From positions 1-29,760 of the forward strand of contig JAJRVC010000135.1 in the NCBI GenBank assembly GCA_024277475.1: DNA of 29,760 nt. Direction: 5' to 3'. The notes under the pieces are model-generated. The model searched no databases, was not told the origin of the DNA, and worked only from the letters and a program-made list of their open reading frames with translations. Position numbers and translations under genes: made by a program. Source of the DNA: Deltaproteobacteria bacterium. GTDB lineage: Bacteria > Desulfobacterota > Desulfobacteria > Desulfobacterales > JAFDCJ01. Shown in pieces: positions 1-8,277 of the stretch (position 1 is the first letter of the stretch; each line of letters opens with the position of its first letter).

Positions 1-1
1 A

Positions 2-202
2 GAAGCGGTAGCAAACCGCATTGGTATCCCGATGGAGAAAGTGATCATCAACCTGGATCGTTATGGCAACACCTCGGCCGCAACCATTCCGACGGCCCTG
101 GATGAGGCCATTCGGGACGGCCGTATTCAGAAAGGGCAAACAGTCCTGACGGATGCCTTCGGGTCCGGACTCACCGCCGGAGCACTGCTGTTTCGCTGGT
201 AA
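2..202 (+). CDS. fabH: 3-oxoacyl-ACP synthase III (KAS III), C-terminal end, partial
   Basis: Only the last 66 codons are in the window; the gene enters from the left edge. KAS III condenses acetyl-CoA (or another short acyl-CoA) with malonyl-ACP to start type II fatty acid synthesis in the cytoplasm. The visible part holds the family's C-terminal signature YGNTSAATIPTAL, whose Asn belongs to the Cys-His-Asn catalytic triad, followed by the typical ending DAFGSGLTAGALLFRW and a TAA stop. The catalytic Cys and His lie outside the window. No partner gene follows on the same strand within 500 bases, so this is probably the end of its transcription unit. Identity as a KAS III-type thiolase-fold enzyme is secure; which paralogue (housekeeping FabH or a specialised one) cannot be told from the tail. 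Confidence 0.87.
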   Translation, partial: EAVANRIGIPMEKVIINLDRYGNTSAATIPTALDEAIRDGRIQKGQTVLTDAFGSGLTAGALLFRW

Positions 203-547
203 TTCCTCTACCTTTTATTTAACACCCGTTTTTAGTGCCGCTTCGTTTTCATCACTGTAAAGGCCAAGGCATTTAGGCGCGATGCGGCCTGCCGTAGAAA
301 CAGCGGCAGTTGATAATGATTGCGAGGCGATCTATCTGGATGGGCAATGTAGCAAAGAGATGGGAAATTTAGAGTTTTTATTTTGTGATTTAGCCAGCTA
401 ATTTGATCACCGGTCAGGATGTGACATCTAATTTCCATTTACCACTGGGTCTGCGGGTGAGTTTACCTTGAGCGAAGACGAAGGGGGTCCGTGCTGGGGA
501 GCAAGCAACCACTGCGACCCCTTACGAACCGGTTACTTAAAGAATAG

Positions 548-577
548 AACCCCGCACCCATGATGTGTGGTTTTTTT
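548..577 (+). terminator. Possible Rho-independent terminator
   Basis: AACCCCGC at 548-555 can pair with GTGTGGTT at 565-572 (eight positions, one C/T mismatch and one G-U pair) around a nine-base loop, and the T-run extends to 577. It lies 345 bases after the fabH stop, which is far for that gene, so its target transcript is unclear. Confidence 0.3.
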
Positions 578-691
578 CAAAGCATAGTATTTTCAAATAG
601 CCAATATGACTCCTAAGTTTGGATCAGGCCTGACGAAGCTGACGCTTTTCTCGTAAATACACATCCCAAATGCAGTCCAGGGACGAGAATA

Positions 692-720
692 GAACCCCTG
701 AATCTTTGAACCCATGAACG
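692..720 (+). repeat. GAACC/GTGAACG intergenic repeat, diverged copy
   Basis: The sequence runs GAACCCCTGAATC then TTTGAACCCATGAACG. It resembles the near-identical copies at 17615-17647 and 24775-24807 and the short copy at 22960-22974. It sits just before the glycosyltransferase start codon. Confidence 0.55.
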
Positions 721-736
721 CCTTCCCCAAAAGCAT

Positions 737-1846
737 ATGACTGCTGGTAAAAAACAAACAATTGTATTTATACTACCAAGTCTAGTGGCCGGAGGGGCTG
801 AGAGAGTCTTTGTTAACCTCTTAAAAGAATTTGATCGTTCCAGGTTTTATTTGCATATGATCGTTGCCGATCCCACAGGAGCTTATATAAAAATGGTTCC
901 AGGTGATATAGCCTTTCATGGCCTTGGACATCGAAAAATAAGCAGGGCAATTCCCGGAATTGTAAATATTATAAAAAAAATTAATCCGGATATTATTCTA
1001 TCAACGCTAGACCACCTCAATCTGGCCCTATTGTTAGTTAAGCCGTTTTTGCCTAGTAAAACACTTCTTTTTTTACGAGAATGCAATCTTACATCCAGCA
1101 ATCTTTCAAGTGGATTTAAAAACTTAATATTTCGTATTTTAAAAAAAAGGCTGCTTAATTTTGCCGACAAGATTATATGTCCGGCAAATGCAATAAAAAA
1201 TGACCTTCAAATAAATTTTGGGATCAGACCTGAAAAAATGATAACAATTTATAATCCTGTCCAGGTTGGAGAGATTAGATCCAATTTGCATCCTCATAGT
1301 CCAGCTAAGCATAGTCCAGATTATAAAATAGTTTCAGCCGGAACATTGGAATACAGAAAAGGTTTTGATTTACTCATAAATGCTATGTCGAAAATTGTAA
1401 AAAAAAACAATAAGATCCACTTGACCCTGCTGGGCGATGGCCCGGAGAAAGAAAGCCTTAGAAAACAGATTAATTCATTAAGTCTTTCTAACAATGTAAC
1501 ACTTGAGGGTTATCAGGAAAATCCATATTTATACTTTTCAAGGGCAGATCTATTTGTGCTTTCTTCGCGTTATGAGGGTCTGCCAAATGCCCTGCTTGAG
1601 TCTTTAGCCTGCGGTACGCCCGTTATTGCTTTTAACTGCCCAGGGGGTATTGATGAGATAATTGTCAACGAATCACAGGGAATTTTAGTTCCTGAAAATG
1701 ATGTACAGGCATTATCAATAGCGATTGAAAAACAGATTAGATCTCATAAACATCCGAAGGGTTCTCTTTTACCGGATAAGTTTGATATAAAGACTGTTGT
1801 TCCAGCTTACGAGGAGTTGTTTATTTCTGAAGGGCGTCAAGTATAG
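737..1846 (+). CDS. GT4-family glycosyltransferase
   Basis: A 369-residue retaining glycosyltransferase of the GT-B fold, expected to transfer a sugar from a nucleotide-sugar donor to a lipid-linked or surface glycan at the cytoplasmic membrane face. The N-terminus has the acceptor-domain motif SLVAGGAERVFVNLL (about residues 14-28). The C-terminal donor domain has SAGTLEYRKGFDLLI, LLGDGPEKESL and the diagnostic E-x7-E motif YEGLPNALLESLACGTP with Glu280 and Glu288. Length is normal for the family, and no membrane segment or signal peptide is seen. The start fits the family's N-terminus, although no clear Shine-Dalgarno precedes it. The gene is strikingly AT-rich with long A-runs, unlike the neighbours, and stands alone without other polysaccharide genes, which suggests horizontal acquisition. 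The sugar and acceptor cannot be predicted. Confidence 0.88.
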   Translation: MTAGKKQTIVFILPSLVAGGAERVFVNLLKEFDRSRFYLHMIVADPTGAYIKMVPGDIAFHGLGHRKISRAIPGIVNIIKKINPDIILSTLDHLNLALLLVKPFLPSKTLLFLRECNLTSSNLSSGFKNLIFRILKKRLLNFADKIICPANAIKNDLQINFGIRPEKMITIYNPVQVGEIRSNLHPHSPAKHSPDYKIVSAGTLEYRKGFDLLINAMSKIVKKNNKIHLTLLGDGPEKESLRKQINSLSLSNNVTLEGYQENPYLYFSRADLFVLSSRYEGLPNALLESLACGTPVIAFNCPGGIDEIIVNESQGILVPENDVQALSIAIEKQIRSHKHPKGSLLPDKFDIKTVVPAYEELFISEGRQV

Positions 1847-2205
1847 AGATGGAAATTATTTACAGGAGCTAAGCGATGCTCGTTCCTCATCTCATTAACG
1901 GTTTTGCTTTGTCTGTGGCAGAGCAAAGTATTGTTTAGCGGATACTGGCTACTGCCTCTCATCGACCTTGCCGGAATTATATTTTTTGTATGCCGCACCT
2001 GCCGCAATGAGAATCGCCCCATATGTTCAATAGCTACAAAAGGATACAAACAGCATTTGACATTTTGTTTGTAGGACGAGTATAAATTGGGTATGAAATA
2101 ATGCACTGAATGGTTTTCAATGAATCTCCCCGCCGCAAGCGGATGGGGTATTCAAAAGATCATAAATTAATCCTTTTGCCGGTAGATATACGTTAGTTAA
2201 TCACC
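1847..2205. other. Non-coding stretch between glycosyltransferase and phosphatase
   Basis: No credible gene was seen in 359 bases. A GC-rich dyad, CTCCCCGCCGCAAGCGGATGGGG at about 2126-2148, has complementary CCCC/GGGG and CCGC/GCGG arms with a very tight loop and no T-run; it may be a repeat remnant or weak processing hairpin. The upstream region of the following gene has no clear promoter or ribosome binding site. Confidence 0.45.
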
Positions 2206-3846
2206 ATGAAAATAATCGAACATTTTAAGTGCTATTGCTCTTTCTGGAAGCCTTGTTTGGCGAGACGGATTTCCCTTTATTTTTTACTTGTCGGTTTGAT
2301 TATCTTTTTGGTTACATCGATGCTTTACATGATGGGCGCAAGGAAGCAATTCATTGGCTCAACCAGTAAATTGATCAATGATCAGCTCGCCCAGTTGGAC
2401 GGCAGCAACAGCCCGGATTTTATCTGGAAGGGCATCAATAAGCCACAACCCCAGCTGCATCGCTTGTTGAAAATTCTGGCGAATCTTTCTTCAAGTTTTT
2501 ATGTTGTTTACGACCTTTCCATCTACTGCAAAACACCGAATGGCGCATCCTGGTATCGACTGGATTTTTCCGATGGCCCGATGCTTCAATCAGATCGAGT
2601 TGCAGAAGATTCTTACACCAAAAAGCTTGATTGGTGGCTGGGAAATCGCTTCCGGCCGTCCAAAGCAAAGATTTATTCCGATAACGGCTTCCATTCCATG
2701 TTCGTAAACATTACCCGTGAAAAGGATATCAATAACTACTTTCTCCGCATAGATCTTGGCAGCGAAGGACTCACCGGCATCATGCATAAACAGATGAAAT
2801 ATTTTGTGATGTTTTTTCTGGTGACGTTGATTATTCTGCGATTTTTAGGATATTACTTTGCGCATAAAATTTCGGGTCCGATTGAAAATTTATCTGCAAT
2901 TTCAACCAAAGTTGCCAAAGGTGATCTGTCAAAATCGGCACCCGTTACCACCAATGATGAAATCGGGGAGCTGTCAAAGAATTTTAACCAAATGATTGAG
3001 GGCCTCCGTGAACGCGAACGCACCAAGAGGCTTGAATTTGAGCTGGAAAAAGGTCGCCAGATTCAAATGGAATTTCTTCCTACCAAAATACCCCAAGTGC
3101 CCAATTATGAAATTGCGACTAGCTTCTATCCGGCAGGGGAGGTTTCGGGAGATTTCTACGATGTTTTCACCTTGCCGGACGGACGTATCAGTCTGGTCAT
3201 CGCCGATGTATGCGACAAAGGCGTAGGTTCGGCGTTGTACATGGCTCTATTTCGCAGCTTGATCCGGGTCTTTTCCAACCAGGCCTTATCCGAACAATTA
3301 ACCGCAGCCGTCAAAAACGTCGGGAAAGACAAACAGATCGATTCGGCGCAGCCTTCCGGCATCGATCCGGCCAGCGGTCTGAGGGCTGTTGTCGAAACCA
3401 ATAACTATATCGCCCTTAACCATGGTGATGAAGGGATGTTCGCCACCCTTTTTTTTGGGATTCTGGATCCTGAAACAGGCTGGCTCTACTATATAAATGG
3501 CGGCCATGAACCGCCATTTATTATCAGTCCGAATGGTATCAAGGGAAAACTAGCCCCCACCGGCCCGGCGGTCGGCGTCTGGCCGAACTCAACGTTTGAC
3601 ATTCAGAAGATTCAACTCGAACCGGGCGACGTGCTAATCGGCTACACCGACGGTGTCACCGAAGCCCGGTCTCCGGAGGATGAGCTTTTCAGCCGAAATC
3701 GATTGCGTTCACTTATTGAACAGCCGTTTAATTCCGCAACGGGATTGCTGGAACGCATCAAAAATAGCTTGTTTTCTTTTATCGACGTCGCTCCCAGAGG
3801 AGATGATGTCACCATGCTGGCCGTGAAACGGATTGAAGGTGCATAA
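2206..3846 (+). CDS. Membrane sensor with HAMP and SpoIIE-type PP2C phosphatase domain
   Basis: A 546-residue RsbU/SpoIIE-class serine phosphatase, which in this family dephosphorylates anti-sigma-factor antagonists in partner-switching control. Residues 22-44 form the first membrane segment, residues about 45-197 an extracytoplasmic sensor region without a recognised fold, and 198-219 the second membrane segment. A HAMP linker (residues about 218-270, with KISGPIENLS and NDEIGELSKNFNQM) leads into a short coiled coil and the phosphatase domain (about 300-545). Metal-binding acidic motifs are visible: GEVSGDFYDV, IADVCDKGVGSALYM, GYTDGVTEA and GDDVTMLAV. The gene stands alone; no anti-sigma factor, STAS protein or receiver domain is nearby, so its target is probably encoded elsewhere. 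A ribosome binding site is not obvious and the start could lie slightly downstream, but the cytoplasmic N-tail plus membrane segment make this start plausible. Confidence 0.87.
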   Translation: MKIIEHFKCYCSFWKPCLARRISLYFLLVGLIIFLVTSMLYMMGARKQFIGSTSKLINDQLAQLDGSNSPDFIWKGINKPQPQLHRLLKILANLSSSFYVVYDLSIYCKTPNGASWYRLDFSDGPMLQSDRVAEDSYTKKLDWWLGNRFRPSKAKIYSDNGFHSMFVNITREKDINNYFLRIDLGSEGLTGIMHKQMKYFVMFFLVTLIILRFLGYYFAHKISGPIENLSAISTKVAKGDLSKSAPVTTNDEIGELSKNFNQMIEGLRERERTKRLEFELEKGRQIQMEFLPTKIPQVPNYEIATSFYPAGEVSGDFYDVFTLPDGRISLVIADVCDKGVGSALYMALFRSLIRVFSNQALSEQLTAAVKNVGKDKQIDSAQPSGIDPASGLRAVVETNNYIALNHGDEGMFATLFFGILDPETGWLYYINGGHEPPFIISPNGIKGKLAPTGPAVGVWPNSTFDIQKIQLEPGDVLIGYTDGVTEARSPEDELFSRNRLRSLIEQPFNSATGLLERIKNSLFSFIDVAPRGDDVTMLAVKRIEGA

Positions 3847-3860
3847 ATTGTGAATTTTTT

Positions 3861-3927
3861 GCATTAATGCGGAAAATATTTTCCGATTTATCCGGGTCAA
3901 GAAAGTGGTGCAATCACTATTCGACCC
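3861..3927. terminator. Dyad-rich region between convergent genes
   Basis: Between the phosphatase stop (3846) and the convergent small gene lie a 10-base palindrome GCATTAATGC (3861-3870), an abutting perfect 16-base palindrome CGGAAAATATTTTCCG (3870-3885), and a longer interrupted hairpin with GGGTC (3894-3898) pairing GACCC (3923-3927) and inner AGTG/CACT arms. The last overlaps the small gene's stop. Such structure between convergent genes suits bidirectional termination, but no classical GC stem plus T-run exists, so this remains a guess. Confidence 0.35.
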
Positions 3928-4147
3928 TGACTTTGGTCATTTTAGCGCCGGCCTTTTTAGAATCCTTTTTCTCAAGGTATTCGATCCGGTCATCTATCAA
4001 TGTCTTGACACCTTTAAGAAATTCAATCCTGGACCGGGTCATGTGTTTGTAAAACAATGATTTTCTTCCGAAGGTCTTTTCAAGATCCACCAAAAAAGTA
4101 CCCACGGGACAGATAATCCTCTCCTCCTTACCCTTTTTTTCGACCAT
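3917..4147 (-). CDS. Small charged protein coupled to the ArsA-like ATPase
   Basis: A 76-residue soluble protein rich in Lys, Arg and Glu, with no signal peptide or membrane segment. The start at 4147 is chosen because a strong AAAGGAGG Shine-Dalgarno lies just upstream; eight further in-frame codons are possible but less likely. The ribosome binding site and start lie inside the 3' end of the upstream ATPase gene (20-base overlap), so the two are translationally coupled. Visible features are a hydrophobic ICPVGTFLVDLEKTFG stretch with a single Cys, then a basic, probably helical region FYKHMTRSRIEFLKG and a Lys-rich tail. I do not recognise a named family. The tight coupling suggests a regulator or partner of the ATPase. 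Confidence 0.75.
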   Translation of the reverse strand: MVEKKGKEERIICPVGTFLVDLEKTFGRKSLFYKHMTRSRIEFLKGVKTLIDDRIEYLEKKDSKKAGAKMTKVRVE

Positions 4148-5333
4148 GATCGCCTCCTTTGAAAAATACATTCAAATATTCTTCTTCCAATTTGGCCTTT
4201 ACCGAGTTTAATGGGGCCACCTGTCTTGGAAGCAAAATATGCCTTTTAAATCCGCCGATCCGGATAACCAGTTCATCATAACGCTTGTTGAGCTCAATAT
4301 CCTTTTTTAATGTAAATGGAAGTTTCAATTTAAGACGGTAACCATCTTTTTCTTTGGTAAAATGATACGGTTCCCCTTTAAAAAAGCGATCCAGCGGATT
4401 TTTCACACCGTAGATTTTATCCGCTAATTCCTCCAAATGGCTATAGCCGATAACCTCACCGCCAAACAAATTGACAGGAAAAATGGGCACCGGGCTAAAA
4501 TACTCCCTGGCTTTTTTAAGGTGGTGCTGCTGTCCCTTCACCCAGTCTTTAAAATAGGCATCTTGAACATTCCCGGGAAGCATACGGTTCATGATGATGG
4601 CATCAATACTCATTTTATACAAGCAAAAGTACATAAATGCTCGTTGGGTTTCCTTTAATACTACTTTTTCCGGATTGGTCACCAGGCGCACAGTGGTTAT
4701 GGCCGGATCAACCAATATTTTATCCACACCTTTAAGTTTATTAAAAAGGTCCTCTATGGCCTGAAAATAATCATCGCCGGGCAGCGGAACGTCGGTCACG
4801 CGTTTGGCCACGGGACGTAGGTATTTCGCAAACTTTCTCTCCACTTTAAAAATTTTATTCATGTACCACTCCAAGGTCGTGGGGATACTGATGAAGCGGA
4901 GCGATTCTCCCGTGGGTGCACAGTCAAGCAAAATGACATCAAACTTCCGATCGCGGACGTATTGGTTGATGTAGAGCAGGAGGCTGATTTCTTCCATCCC
5001 GGGCAAAATGGCCAATTCTTCAGCCAATACATCATCCATGCCGGCGGTATTGAATAAACTGGCAAGGTAGGCGTGGATATCCCCCCAGTATCTTTGGATT
5101 TCTTCCTGGATATCCAGTTCCTGAATCCATAACTTTGGATTGATCTCAATAGGCTGTCCTTTATTCTGGTCCAGCAAATCCCTGTCAAGATCAAAAATAT
5201 CCGCTAGGCTGTGAGCCACATCCAGGGACATCACCACCGTCCTGTAACCCATTTGGGCCGTCTTGATTCCAGTGGCCGCCGCCACGGATGTTTTTCCGAC
5301 ACCGCCCTTGCCGGCGAAAAGAATGATTCTCAC
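4128..5333 (-). CDS. ArsA/GET3-family ATPase
   Basis: A 401-residue soluble P-loop ATPase of the ArsA/TRC40/GET3 family. The deviant Walker A AGKGGVGKTS lies at residues 7-16, followed by switch-I-like SLDVAHSLADIF and switch II DCAPTGESLRFISIPTTLEW. The GTG start at 5333 is preferred: AGGAG lies about eight bases upstream and the P-loop then sits at the usual distance from the N-terminus. An upstream ATG at 5474 would add 47 residues with no family resemblance. Members power arsenite export or bind hydrophobic clients such as tail-anchored proteins. Here no arsB, arsC or arsR is nearby and no arsenite-binding cysteine cluster was seen, so an arsenic role is not supported. The C-terminal region (LPRQVAPLNSVKAKLEEEYL) resembles the small alpha-crystallin-like end seen in bacterial GET3-like proteins. 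It overlaps the small downstream gene by 20 bases. Confidence 0.85.
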   Translation of the reverse strand: MRIILFAGKGGVGKTSVAAATGIKTAQMGYRTVVMSLDVAHSLADIFDLDRDLLDQNKGQPIEINPKLWIQELDIQEEIQRYWGDIHAYLASLFNTAGMDDVLAEELAILPGMEEISLLLYINQYVRDRKFDVILLDCAPTGESLRFISIPTTLEWYMNKIFKVERKFAKYLRPVAKRVTDVPLPGDDYFQAIEDLFNKLKGVDKILVDPAITTVRLVTNPEKVVLKETQRAFMYFCLYKMSIDAIIMNRMLPGNVQDAYFKDWVKGQQHHLKKAREYFSPVPIFPVNLFGGEVIGYSHLEELADKIYGVKNPLDRFFKGEPYHFTKEKDGYRLKLKLPFTLKKDIELNKRYDELVIRIGGFKRHILLPRQVAPLNSVKAKLEEEYLNVFFKGGDHGRKKG

Positions 5334-5646
5334 GATGACGCTCCTAAATATGGAATGGTTCCAACATTCCCTCCGGGCCGCAGGCCAATTGGGACAACGC
5401 TCTAGCTTGCATCGTTCTGATATAATATAAAACACTTTTAGTAGATTTCGAGGGCAGTTGCAAAAATTGCTCATTTCGTGTTGATTTCAGCTGTCAATTA
5501 TGCGAATAAATTGACTTCGGATGGGCGGGGGAATTGGAATTATTTTCATTTTTTGCGGATGGTTCATGATGCCAACAGCTTAAAAAAACAGAAAACACCC
5601 TGACGTATTACTGCGGTCCGGGGCAACTAATTATGAGGATAGGAAC
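5334..5646. other. Divergent intergenic region between ATPase and aminotransferase
   Basis: These 313 bases separate two divergent genes and should hold both promoters. A short inverted repeat TCAATT/AATTGA flanks nine bases at about 5493-5513 and could be an operator. No confident -35/-10 pair was found. The aminotransferase has a good ribosome binding site (GAGGATAGG just before its ATG). Confidence 0.4.
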
Positions 5647-6816
5647 ATGCCGATTGCTGAAAAAATGGTCAAAATGGTCGAAGTTTCGTCAATGATAAAA
5701 AAAATGTTTGAAGAAGGCACTAGGCTAAAAGCCGTGCACGGACCGGACAACGTTTTTGATTTCTCTTTGGGAAACCCCGATGTACCGCCGCCACCGGAAT
5801 TTAAAAAGGTGCTGCGGGAATTGGTGAACAGCGATTCGTTAAACCACGGTTATACCCCCGGTCCGGGGCATCCCCACGTTCGCAAAGCAGTGGCCGATTA
5901 TATCGGCAGCGAACATGGGGTGGAATTTACACCGGATTTAATTGTCATGACGGTCGGCGCTGCCGGTGCTTTAAACGACGTGTTCAAGGCACTGATGAAT
6001 CCCGGTGAAGAAATTTTGGTTTCCTCACCCTATTTTGTCGGCTATGACCAATATGCCTTTATAGCGGATGTGGCCCTCAAAACCGCGCCAACGGATGCTG
6101 CTTTCCATCTCAACCCAACAGCGATCGAGGCCGCAATCACTGAAAATACCCGGATAATGCTGATTAATTCACCCAACAACCCCACCGGCGCCGTCTATTC
6201 GGCAGCAGAATTGACCGCACTGGGCGATGCCCTGGAGCGAGCCAGCACCAAGTTTGGCAAACGGATTTATCTCATTTCGGATGAACCCTACCGTAAAATT
6301 GCCTACGATGTCGAAGTCCCTTCGGTATTTAGGTTTTACCGCCATACCATCATGGTCAGTTCTTACTCCAAAGAGCTGTCCGTGGCCGGTGAACGCATCG
6401 GCTACCTGGCAATTCATCCCGACGCCGAAGATGCTCAACTTGTCGCCGGAGCTGCGGCAGCTATTAATACGATGCTCTGCGTAAATGCCCCCAGTATGGC
6501 TCAGCTGGCTGTGGCGCAACTGCAGGGGATCTCGGTAGATGCCTCGATTTACAGACGGCGCCGGGATCTGCTGTGCCGGGGACTATCTGAAGCCGGTTAT
6601 GAATTCAACGTGCCGGAGGGTGCCTTTTACCTGTTTCCGAAAAGTCCGATTTCCGATGACGTCAAATTTGTCAATTTGCTTCAAGAAGAGCTGATCCTGG
6701 CGATACCGGGCATCGGTTTCGGTGCGCCGGGATATTTCCGCCTGTCTTACGCCGTGCCGGATTCAACGATTGAGAAGTCGTTGGCAGGATTCAAGCGCGT
6801 ATTGGAGAAAGTTTAA
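5647..6816 (+). CDS. Class I/II PLP-dependent aminotransferase
   Basis: A 389-residue fold-type I aminotransferase of the aspartate aminotransferase superfamily, cytoplasmic. The N-terminus holds the substrate-loop motif FSLGNPDVPPPPEF. NSPNNPTGAVY (residues about 174-184) carries the Asn that contacts PLP, YLISDEPYRKI the Asp and Tyr that contact the pyridine ring, and SSYSKELSVAGERIGY (about 238-253) the Schiff-base Lys242 and the downstream Arg that binds the cofactor phosphate. A strong GAGGATAGG site supports the start. Length is normal. The K+ transport genes follow 55 bases later on the same strand but have no obvious metabolic link. Substrate preference (aspartate, alanine or aromatic) cannot be read from the sequence. 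Confidence 0.9.
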   Translation: MPIAEKMVKMVEVSSMIKKMFEEGTRLKAVHGPDNVFDFSLGNPDVPPPPEFKKVLRELVNSDSLNHGYTPGPGHPHVRKAVADYIGSEHGVEFTPDLIVMTVGAAGALNDVFKALMNPGEEILVSSPYFVGYDQYAFIADVALKTAPTDAAFHLNPTAIEAAITENTRIMLINSPNNPTGAVYSAAELTALGDALERASTKFGKRIYLISDEPYRKIAYDVEVPSVFRFYRHTIMVSSYSKELSVAGERIGYLAIHPDAEDAQLVAGAAAAINTMLCVNAPSMAQLAVAQLQGISVDASIYRRRRDLLCRGLSEAGYEFNVPEGAFYLFPKSPISDDVKFVNLLQEELILAIPGIGFGAPGYFRLSYAVPDSTIEKSLAGFKRVLEKV

Positions 6817-6871
6817 TATTTTACAGCAGAATGAGTTCACAGGGTAATCTCCAGCATTTAAGGAAAGAGAA

Positions 6872-8269
6872 ATGTCTGCTTTTCTAAAATGGAGAAAGGC
6901 ATCGATCACGCTTTCTCGAAGAGTACTGTTTCGGTCTCCTGCACGATTTACAATCTTTGGATTCGCAGCACTGATCATTGTTGGAACCGCTTTACTGATG
7001 TTGCCTGCCGCTTCATCGGTTGGAAATCTCAAGTTTGTCGATGCACTTTTTACTGCTGTTTCGTCAAGCTGTGTGACCGGTCTGATCGTTGTGGATACAG
7101 GAAGCGCATTAAGCAAATTTGGGCAACTCGTCGTTCTCGGGTTAATTCAGATAGGTGGCCTTGGCATAATGACGATGTCGACTTTATTTCTTTTGCTGGG
7201 GGGCAGGCGACCGAGCCTTGTCGGACGGATGGTGATTCAGGACACATTCACCGGGGGGGGAGAACAAAGTGTTCCCAACATTATTCGGGATGTCGTGCTA
7301 TTTACCGTGGTTATTGAAGGAATTGGTGCAGTACTGATATTTTTTCGCTTCCTTCCTGGAAAGACAGTCGGCGAAGCACTTTATTTTTCAATTTTCCATG
7401 CGGTCAGCGCATTCTGCAATGCCGGTTTTGCTTTCTTTTCAGATAGCTTTATCGCCTATCGAGACGACCTGATGTTGAATTTGGTAATTTGTTTTCTGAT
7501 CGTAAGCGGGGGCATCGGTTTTTTAGTTCTCTCTGAGCTTAAGCGTAAATTCCCATTGAATCGGCGGAACTGGTCCCGCCTCAGTTTGCACTCGAAGCTG
7601 GTATTGTCGGTGACGGGTATTTTGCTTATTTTCAGCAGCCTTTTAATCATTTTTATGGAATGGCATAATACCCTTGCATCGCTGTCGCTTCCCGGGAGCT
7701 TTTTGGCAGGTTTTTTTCAAGCCGTCAGTGCACGAACGGCGGGATTCAACACGCTGCCAATAGGGAAAATGGCAAATGAAACGCTCCTTGTTCTCATTTT
7801 GCTGATGTTTATCGGTGCTTCCCCAGGCTCTTGCGGAGGCGGGATCAAAACCAGCGCCTTTGCCAGTCTAATTGTCCTGGGGGTCTCCCGTTTGCGCGGC
7901 CATGAACGTCCGCAGATATTTCATCGCACAATCTCGGCGACCAGTATTGCTAAAGCAATGAGTGTCGTAATGATCAGCACGGTAGTTATCGGCATTGCAA
8001 CCATGGCTATTTTGATGACAGAACTGGGGGAAACACCCCATCCCATGAGTCGCGGAAAATTTTTAGAGCTGCTGTTTGAAGTGGTCAGCGCTTTTGGTAC
8101 CGTAGGACTTTCCACCGGGGTTACAGAAAGCCTCAGCGAAGCCGGCAAGCTGATTCTGTCGTTTGTGATGTTCGTCGGGCGTCTGGGACCCCTGGTAATT
8201 GTTTTGGCTGTCAGCCGCCGAGACGCCCCTCACTATTATTATGCAGAAGAAGAAATAATGAGTGGATGA
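6872..8269 (+). CDS. TrkH/KtrB-family potassium channel subunit
   Basis: A 465-residue polytopic inner-membrane protein that forms the K+ pore of a Trk/Ktr uptake system. The four pore-loop repeats of the family are all visible: VSSSCVTGLIVVDTG (about residues 63-77), HAVSAFCNAGFAFFS, QAVSARTAGFNTLPIG and EVVSAFGTVGLSTG. The selectivity-filter glycine is present in each. The intramembrane-gate segment GASPGSCGGGIKT lies before the fourth repeat. AAGGAAAGAG precedes the ATG. The stop TGA overlaps a possible ATG of the next gene, so the two subunits are co-translated. Length and repeat sequences look more KtrB-like than the longer enterobacterial TrkH, so no gene symbol is assigned. Confidence 0.92.
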   Translation: MSAFLKWRKASITLSRRVLFRSPARFTIFGFAALIIVGTALLMLPAASSVGNLKFVDALFTAVSSSCVTGLIVVDTGSALSKFGQLVVLGLIQIGGLGIMTMSTLFLLLGGRRPSLVGRMVIQDTFTGGGEQSVPNIIRDVVLFTVVIEGIGAVLIFFRFLPGKTVGEALYFSIFHAVSAFCNAGFAFFSDSFIAYRDDLMLNLVICFLIVSGGIGFLVLSELKRKFPLNRRNWSRLSLHSKLVLSVTGILLIFSSLLIIFMEWHNTLASLSLPGSFLAGFFQAVSARTAGFNTLPIGKMANETLLVLILLMFIGASPGSCGGGIKTSAFASLIVLGVSRLRGHERPQIFHRTISATSIAKAMSVVMISTVVIGIATMAILMTELGETPHPMSRGKFLELLFEVVSAFGTVGLSTGVTESLSEAGKLILSFVMFVGRLGPLVIVLAVSRRDAPHYYYAEEEIMSG

Positions 8270-8277
8270 GGTATGAG

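Larger units (their letters stand above)
203..736. other. Non-coding stretch between fabH and the glycosyltransferase
   Basis: No convincing gene is seen in these 534 bases. A 68-codon reading frame on the minus strand (232-438) has no family resemblance, no ribosome binding site and no fitting neighbour. The stretch holds a weak terminator-like hairpin at 548-577 and a copy of the GAACC/GTGAACG intergenic repeat at 692-720. The length and lack of coding signal between two differently composed genes fit a former insertion boundary, but no inverted repeats or transposase remnants were recognised. Confidence 0.5.

Noticed and set aside
1837..2106. 89-codon minus-strand frame after the glycosyltransferase
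   Set aside because: No family resemblance, no ribosome binding site, and it overlaps the glycosyltransferase end; treated as non-coding.
4128..5333. Arsenite-efflux ATPase call (arsA in the strict sense)
   Set aside because: No ars genes are nearby and no cysteine triad for arsenite was seen; only the broader ArsA/GET3 family is supported.
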